Assembly (NCBI GenBank): GCA_036172665.1
Contig: CM069876.1
Span: 3,410,001-3,474,000 of the forward strand
DNA length: 64,000 nt
Direction of reading: 5' to 3'
Origin: Prosopocoilus inquinatus
Lineage: Eukaryota; Arthropoda; Insecta; Coleoptera; Lucanidae
Shown here: piece by piece, positions 58,611 through 64,000 of the stretch
Layout: every line of letters begins with the position of its first letter
Numbering within the stretch: the first letter of the stretch is position 1
Position numbers and translations under genes: made by a program
Notes under the pieces: model-generated
What the model was told of the DNA's origin: nothing
What the model saw: only the letters and a program-made list of their open reading frames with translations
The model's database searches: none

Positions 58611-58618
58611 CTCAAGAT

Positions 58619-60793
58619 CAAGTGAAATACTGACCGACCCTGGCCTGCTTCGGCTTGGGATCATAATTGAAGAAGCGGCCGCGTTCCACTTTTGATTTTA
58701 TGTTTTTAGGTTTAGTGAAAATCTGCCACTGCATTTTCTCGAAAACTATTAAAATTTGTTAAGAATATATGAGTTCAATCGTTGCCATTTATGGTGATAC
58801 ATTACAGGTTTAAATATTTACACACATTAAAAGACACCCTGTATGATAAGAGGTATTCAAACTTTGATACTGCATCTTGATTTTGGGAAAACGCAGAAGC
58901 GAACATAAAGAATAAACTTTTATGGGAAATCAATATTATAAAAAGTTTTTCATACTGTCCAACTTTCTGACGCTCACTTTATAAGCGATGGAAACATTAA
59001 TTTTGAAATTTCTATTTGACTTTCAATGTTGTATTTTATTTATCATTAATTATTCTCAAAATTAACCGACTTTAAATATCGGTGTTCCTTTATGTCGAAA
59101 AAAGACAGAGAAACAAAATTTCCTGTGTGAATATGTTTCTAGAAAACTATTTGATACACGTATTAATGAAGCCATTTATTTAATTATGTTTTACATAAAA
59201 ACAGTCCAATTAAAAGGCGGAATAATTCAGTGAATTACAGAGATTAATGTCCGCCAGAAACAAGAGTAAAACGTACTATTTCTTCGTTTTGATAAGACGA
59301 AAGATAAAGTTGCTATTTCCTGAACATTAATTCATAAAAATCCGTTGAAATAGAAGATAATTTGTACATAATTAGGCGACTCTGTTTCCTCAGGATGATA
59401 CATAAGTAATCAGGTCGATTTGCATGTCACGGTACATTAAGTTATTTCAACATTTGCCTAGTTTGTAAAGTTTCGTGTAGAATTTTTACGTAGGAGCAGT
59501 GACTGATGGTGCACTAATGTGTCGGGCCGGCCACGAAACCGACGCTTCGCGGTTCCGACGCCCACAGTCTCGATGCACGTCATTTATTATTTACAGCGAT
59601 AACGAGCCAGGACACCCCAGTCATTTAATAGTTGCTCCCTGATCCCTCGGGAAATCCGCACGTCAGCTCCGCTTCTAAATAATTCACTGGAAAAGATTCT
59701 TTTAATTGAAATTAAATGTACACTGGCGTAGAAAAGTTTTCCACCAACTTTTCACTTATAACAATGTTGACAATTCTAGTTGAAAAATGCACATCATTTT
59801 GCTGAGAAAATGCCTGGGAATAAAAATTCTTGTGAAAAATTTGTGAAGTATAAAAAAAATAGGTCAAGAGCTTTTGCGTTTTAGCTCAGAAGATACTTCA
59901 TTTTAAGTTGTTAGGCAGGATTTTTTAAACATTAATTCTGTAATCTGTTACTGCATTAATTTCACAGAGTTTAATCTGAATCACCCTGTACAGTATTTTT
60001 AAATGAAGTGAATAATTATACACAGGTCGGCATAAATCTGGGGTTAGAATTTTTATTGTTGTTTTAAGAAAAAGGTTTACATACCATTAACAAATCTGTA
60101 AATTGTTTTTTTTCTATCACGCGTAGTTTCTTTAAAAAAAAACATTTTTTTTTTAATTTTGTATAAAATCTGAAAAAAATCTAAATTTATGAAATTTTGG
60201 AATTGTATTTGATGAAACATTAATCTTGGTGGTGTTCTGATAAAACAACATTCGCAACAAGCTAAGAAAATAGATGGCGCTGGAAATAGTCCCTATTTTA
60301 CCAACATTTTTAATATTTAAATCAAATTAAACAAAAGTTAACATCTGATCGCTATATTTTTTTCTTCAAAACTATTAAAAGTGATATTATTGCTTGAATT
60401 TCATTGCGTACAAACTGTATCAATAGTTCTGACAGTTTTTGTTACGTGTGTGGTCTTTATAAAGGACGGAACAAAAGTATCAAATAATAGCTGTAACTTT
60501 TTTGTTTGGAAACTTATGAAAAAATGTATAATACAAAAGTTCTTTGATGTATTTCTACGTATGCTTTGACGAAAATAGTTTGTCTGTGTTCTCTTTTGTT
60601 TTGTTGCTATGGTAACCAAGTTTGTTTTTTTTTTTCTAAATGGAAAACATCCGAAAATTTAAAGTTTCTTTTGGATAAAATTAAATCGTTGACAGATTAT
60701 TGGCGATTTAAATTTTTTGAGAACGCTTCTGCGTCAATAATCTGACTTTATAAAAATATAATGTTTCCTTTATAAATATGCTGGACTTATAAT
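58619..60793. other. spacer with a GC-rich island at 59505-59700
   Basis: The island (GTCGGGCCGGCCACG, ACGCTTCGCGGTTCCGACGC, CGATGCACGTCATTTATTA, GATCCCTCGGGAAATCC) stands out from A+T-rich surroundings and appears unique. It could be a conserved enhancer, a CpG-rich element or an unrecognised exon. Single repeat-end phrases (ACACCCTGTATG at 58840, AATCACCCTGTACAG at 59979) occur nearby. Confidence 0.35.
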
Positions 60794-60974
60794 TAAAGGC
60801 TGATTTACATTATTCGATTTTTGTATTTGATATTTCTGTTCGATTTTATATTCAAGTTTGTTTTGAATGAATCTAGCTTCTGGAATAGAAAATCGATTAG
60901 TGGAAAGGCAAAATATCACGTTTGAGCGACTAGAAACTGAAAATACAAAATCGAACAATGTAAACTAGCCTTTA
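60794..60974. mobile_element. MITE with AAAGGCTGATTTACATT ends
   Basis: Flanked by TA. AAGGCTGATTTACATTATTC on the left is inverted as GAACAATGTAAACTAGCCTT on the right, with the arms extending into CGATTTTTGTATTT/AAATACAAAATCG. Length is 181 bp, non-coding. Confidence 0.85.
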
Positions 60975-60976
60975 CG

Positions 60977-61260
60977 TTGGACAAAAAAAGAATGGCCCAA
61001 GTGAACATTTTGGATTGTAACAGAAACTTAAAGATTCATTTTCTACTTTCTCATTTCGACTATTTCCCAGAAAATCTTGATGAGGTGTTTGAGGAGCAAG
61101 GTGAAAGGTTCCATCAAGATATAAAAGGAAAACATGGAAAAACAATATCAAGGGCATTGGAAGGTGAATTGATAGAATTTAAAGCGTGATATAGATCCTA
61201 CTTATACGAAAAATATAAAAAAAATCGGTATTTTGGCGCAAAAAGAAAACGAGCATCGAA
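60977..61260 (+). pseudogene. multicopy insect gene remnant (LKIHFLxSH...GERFHQDI family)
   Basis: The frame 60977-61189 contains CNRNLKIHFLLSHFDYFPEN and EEQGERFHQDIK. In a shifted frame it continues EKQYQGHWKVN, two stops, and NLKRDIDPTYTK. I recognise this as the C-terminal part of a widespread insect multicopy protein of unknown function (usual wording: H-FFP-NLG--SDE-GERFHQDI...YQG-W---M--DYCW-LKRD). One frameshift and two stops show it is a remnant. The MITE at 60794 sits directly in front of it. Confidence 0.65.
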
Positions 61261-61629
61261 AAGTAATATAAACTGAACAAATTTACACAAAGTAATTCAA
61301 CCTCAGATAAAAAGTGTAATTTTTCCGGCTTGTGCTACCAAAACTTCAATGCAGCAATACATCTTTAATAATTAGGTTAGGTTAGCTAAACTTAGCGGCA
61401 TAAAATTCCATAGAATACATTAATTTGAAGTTATTTATCGAAAATAATTTGAAAATAGGGGGGACCTTAGTTTGTTGATGAATAATTCGTTACCAACTGA
61501 ATCACACATGCAATGTTCCAAAGATTATTGTATCATTTCTCCTAATTTTCAATATGTTAATTATGTTAGTCTACCTCTCAAATTCTCTCCTTATTTCTCC
61601 TGCTAATATGTACAGACAGAACAAAGATG
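61261..61629. other. spacer, nothing recognised
   Basis: A+T-rich DNA before the hAT element, unassigned. Confidence 0.4.
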
Positions 61630-62040
61630 CATAGGCTGCCTTAATATTTGCGAGGCCCCGGCCAAGAAATTTTTACGGAGCCGTTGATGTAGGCGAAGAA
61701 GTTTACCTTTATACTACCAATACTAAATAAATTTTTAAAAGGAGGTAAAATAATTTCAAGTGAATGAGTTACCCGACGTGTTTAAATTTTTCAAATATGT
61801 AGTGAAATAAAAATATGACTATGAAATAAAAAGATATATGAAAAAGAAAAAAAGACGAATTATTTTGTTTTTAATTTATTTTTAACAAGAGTATACATCG
61901 TGCACTGCAAAGAAAAGGAAAACCTTTGATAACATAGTTATAACAACCGTCTATAGCTAAAATGAAACCTAAATAATATGCTAAAACTAAGCAAAATAAA
62001 GAAAAGAACGTTAGACCGGAAACCAGGAGACCGAATGCAC

Positions 62041-62187
62041 ATTTGTTGCAACAACTGAAGAAGAGCAATATTTCGAGGACAACATCCCAGTATAGCAACG
62101 AGGCAAGCAAAGTCAACCTGAGTCGCCTCGTTGCTATACTGCGATGTTGCCCCGAAATGTTGGTATTTTCCAGTTATTGCAACAAAT
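62041..62187. repeat. 147-bp hairpin nested in the hAT element
   Basis: ATTTGTTGCAACAACTGAAG...CAGTATAGCAACGAGGC is mirrored by GCCTCGTTGCTATACTGC...TTCCAGTTATTGCAACAAAT around a loop of about 22 bases. The core AGTATAGCAACGAGGC pairs perfectly. Confidence 0.85.
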
Positions 62188-62244
62188 GTCCGGTTGCGTC
62201 ATTTTTGTTCATCTCCTAGTGTCAACACCTTACAGTTGGTTATA

Positions 62245-62287
62245 CTGTCCTGATGAGGTCTAATAAGATCGAAACGTACGTAGGCAG
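62245..62287 (+). ncRNA. hammerhead ribozyme candidate, classical CTGATGA core
   Basis: Stem I CTGTC/GGCAG (5 pairs, one G-U), CTGATGA at 62250-62256, stem II GGTC/GATC with loop TAATAA, GAAA at 62271-62274, a two-pair stem III (AC/GU) around GUAC, and A62282 at the expected cleavage position (GUA). Every conserved core base is present in 43 nt. The form matches the short-stem-III hammerheads of Penelope-like elements. It is on the mirror sense strand and probably within the mirror intron that begins at 50343. Confidence 0.68.
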
Positions 62288-64000
62288 GTACTTTCCTTGC
62301 CAGTTATGCCGATAATAACTCCCTTTTCACTAACATTAGACCTTGAATAATCAAAATAAAAATAAAATAACGTCAAATCTAATAAAACAATAACAAAAGA
62401 TGATCGTAGACGAAGATTGTCAAATCGATATGAATATTGACGATCAAAAATTTAATCTGTAAATGTTCCAGATTAAAATGTAAAATGAAGTAAACTCAGA
62501 TTGAGTAAACAAAAAAATCAACAATAAAAGTCAATCAATTCGTAAATAAAAAATAAAAAGTAGTATCAAATAAAGACAAGCGAAAGAGAAAACAAAAAAT
62601 ACAAGATGGTAGACAAAAATAAAAATTATATGAAAAAGAATTAATCGCTAAACATTAAAGAAAAGTATAATTAAAAAATAAAATCGAATCGTATAAAGAG
62701 AACCCAAAAATGGTCATGGATCGAAGCGAATAAAATGTAAAATAAACTCAAATCGAGTAAATAAAAAAAAACAAAAGACGATCAATGGTATATATGGGTC
62801 AATAATCAATAAATAAAATCAAATCACATAAAAGAGAATACCAAAGTGGCGGTCGATCGATCGAGGGAATTAAAATGTAAAATAAATTCAAATCGAGTAA
62901 AAGAACCAAAACAAAATAGGATCAATGGATAATCAATAAACAAAATCAAATTGCATAAAACAAAAATAGCCGTCGATCGAGGGGATTAAAATGTAAAATA
63001 AACTCAAATCGAGTAGATTAAAAGAATGAGAAATAAAATAAAAATTAAAATAAATTAAATTAAGTCGAATAAAAGAAAAAACAAAGGTCGATCAATTAAT
63101 TATACAGCATCAATTAACATCAATTAATTAAACAGTGTGGAAACTATCTAGCAGATAAATTTGATATTTTCAAGACGATGAACAACAAGAAAACGCTCGG
63201 AGCCGTTAATTTTGTCTAATTGCAGGGGGTGGAAGTACTACTAAAAAAAAATTAGCACTTGCCGGGCTCTTTGCAAACACCCTGTAGTATTAAAAAAGGA
63301 AGAAATTGGTTGAAACTGACGCCCAGCTTTTTGCTTTTGAAAAAATCGATTGTCTTGAAAATATCGTACTTATCCGCTGCTTGGTTCCCACGCAAGCTGT
63401 ATTAAACATTTAATTAAATAAAGTCAAATAGGGAATTTCAAAAAAAAAGGAGATCAGCGATGAAGATGAGACGAAAGGAAATGAACAATTAGTCAAATCG
63501 AATTAAGAGCAAAAAAGACAAAAGGGAATCGAACTGATAATTCAAAAATAAAATAAATTCAAATTGTATTAAGCATAAGTAAAAACAAAATACGATTGGT
63601 TTATAAAATGAAATACAATCTAATAAAATCAGTATTAACTGTTTTAAGAATATTAATATTATAGGAATTCCACCAATATTAACCAACCTATTAGGTTATC
63701 GAAATATAATATCGAGAATTTAAAAAACCTAAACTAAATATATATTGCAATAATCTTACTTAAACATATTCGAAAGTAGAATGCGATTATTTAAAAGCAA
63801 ACTCAAATACCAAGGAGAGCCAAGAAAATATTGAAAACCATAAAATCTAGTCCTCATACAACAGATGTTATTCTAGAAATAAGAGCTGGTCAAAAATGTT
63901 GTTACTCTAAAAGTACGATTAGTTAAAAGAGCATTAAGGACAACTATTCGTTTATATGTGCTGTTTATTTATACTACGTAAGATTTCTCTTTTTCCTTTT

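Larger units (their letters stand above)
61630..64000 (-). mobile_element. hAT element of the 13847-15602 family, inverted, running off the window
   Basis: It starts CATAGGCTGCCTTAATA, then GAGGCCCCGG and AAGAAATTTTTACGGAGCC, the reverse complement of the right end of 13847-15602. From 62340 it is purine-rich on the + strand with tandem units around ATTAAAATGTAAAATAAA (62471, 62729, 62871, 62985) and TCGATCGA. Then come the shared core TTGAAAATATCGTACTTATC (63355) and the remainder matching 14520 back to about 14060. Its other end lies outside. It is larger than its relative because of nested insertions (62041-62187, 62245 region). Confidence 0.8.

Overview
The window is eukaryotic nuclear DNA from an insect. 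It is A+T-rich, the genes are split by very large introns, and old transposable elements fill most of the space. The repeat types (Penelope-like elements, termini reading CAGGGTG, many hAT and Harbinger-type miniature elements) fit a beetle, but that placement is an inference. The only host gene I can support is the Iroquois-family homeobox gene mirror (mirr) on the + strand. Two coding exons are visible: 27404-27715 and 50236-50342, separated by a 22.5-kb intron. They encode the region before the homeodomain. The TALE homeodomain exon is not in the window, so the intron opened at 50343 probably runs past base 64000. The first coding exon was not recognised.

Region by region. From 1 to 12 kb there is a decayed Crypton-like recombinase gene (2.3-2.8 kb), a decayed pogo/Tigger transposase (7.1-8.3 kb), a diverged tandem repeat (8.7-9.5 kb) and several foldback MITEs. 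From 12.2 to 16 kb there is a TTAA-flanked composite that holds a 1.76-kb hAT-type element (13847-15602). From 22.1 to 25.4 kb a multicopy arthropod gene of unknown function is split by a 1.76-kb GC-richer solo-LTR-like insertion. The 27.7-50.2 kb intron of mirr holds a Tc1-type foldback, a Jockey-like reverse transcriptase broken by a Harbinger-type MITE, a decayed gene of another multicopy family, an RTE-like LINE with an internal deletion, and two adjacent hAT elements. From 50.3 to 64 kb there are a nested inverted-repeat composite, a Penelope-like GIY-YIG remnant, a Tc1-like transposase remnant, three further hAT elements (one coding a BED-type zinc finger), and the edge of a large hAT element that continues past the window.

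The most interesting signal is a set of hammerhead-ribozyme-like sequences. A dispersed repeat of about 120 bp occurs six times, always in the same orientation. On its minus strand it folds on paper into a hammerhead with a very short stem III; the copy at 34481-34525 keeps all core positions. A separate hammerhead with the classical core lies on the + strand at 62245-62287, inside the probable mirr intron. These resemble the ribozymes known from Penelope-like elements and animal retrozymes.

All repeat boundaries were read by eye from target-site duplications and terminal inverted repeats. Family names rest on recognised protein motifs, not on database searches. No tRNA or rRNA gene, CRISPR array or operon was found.
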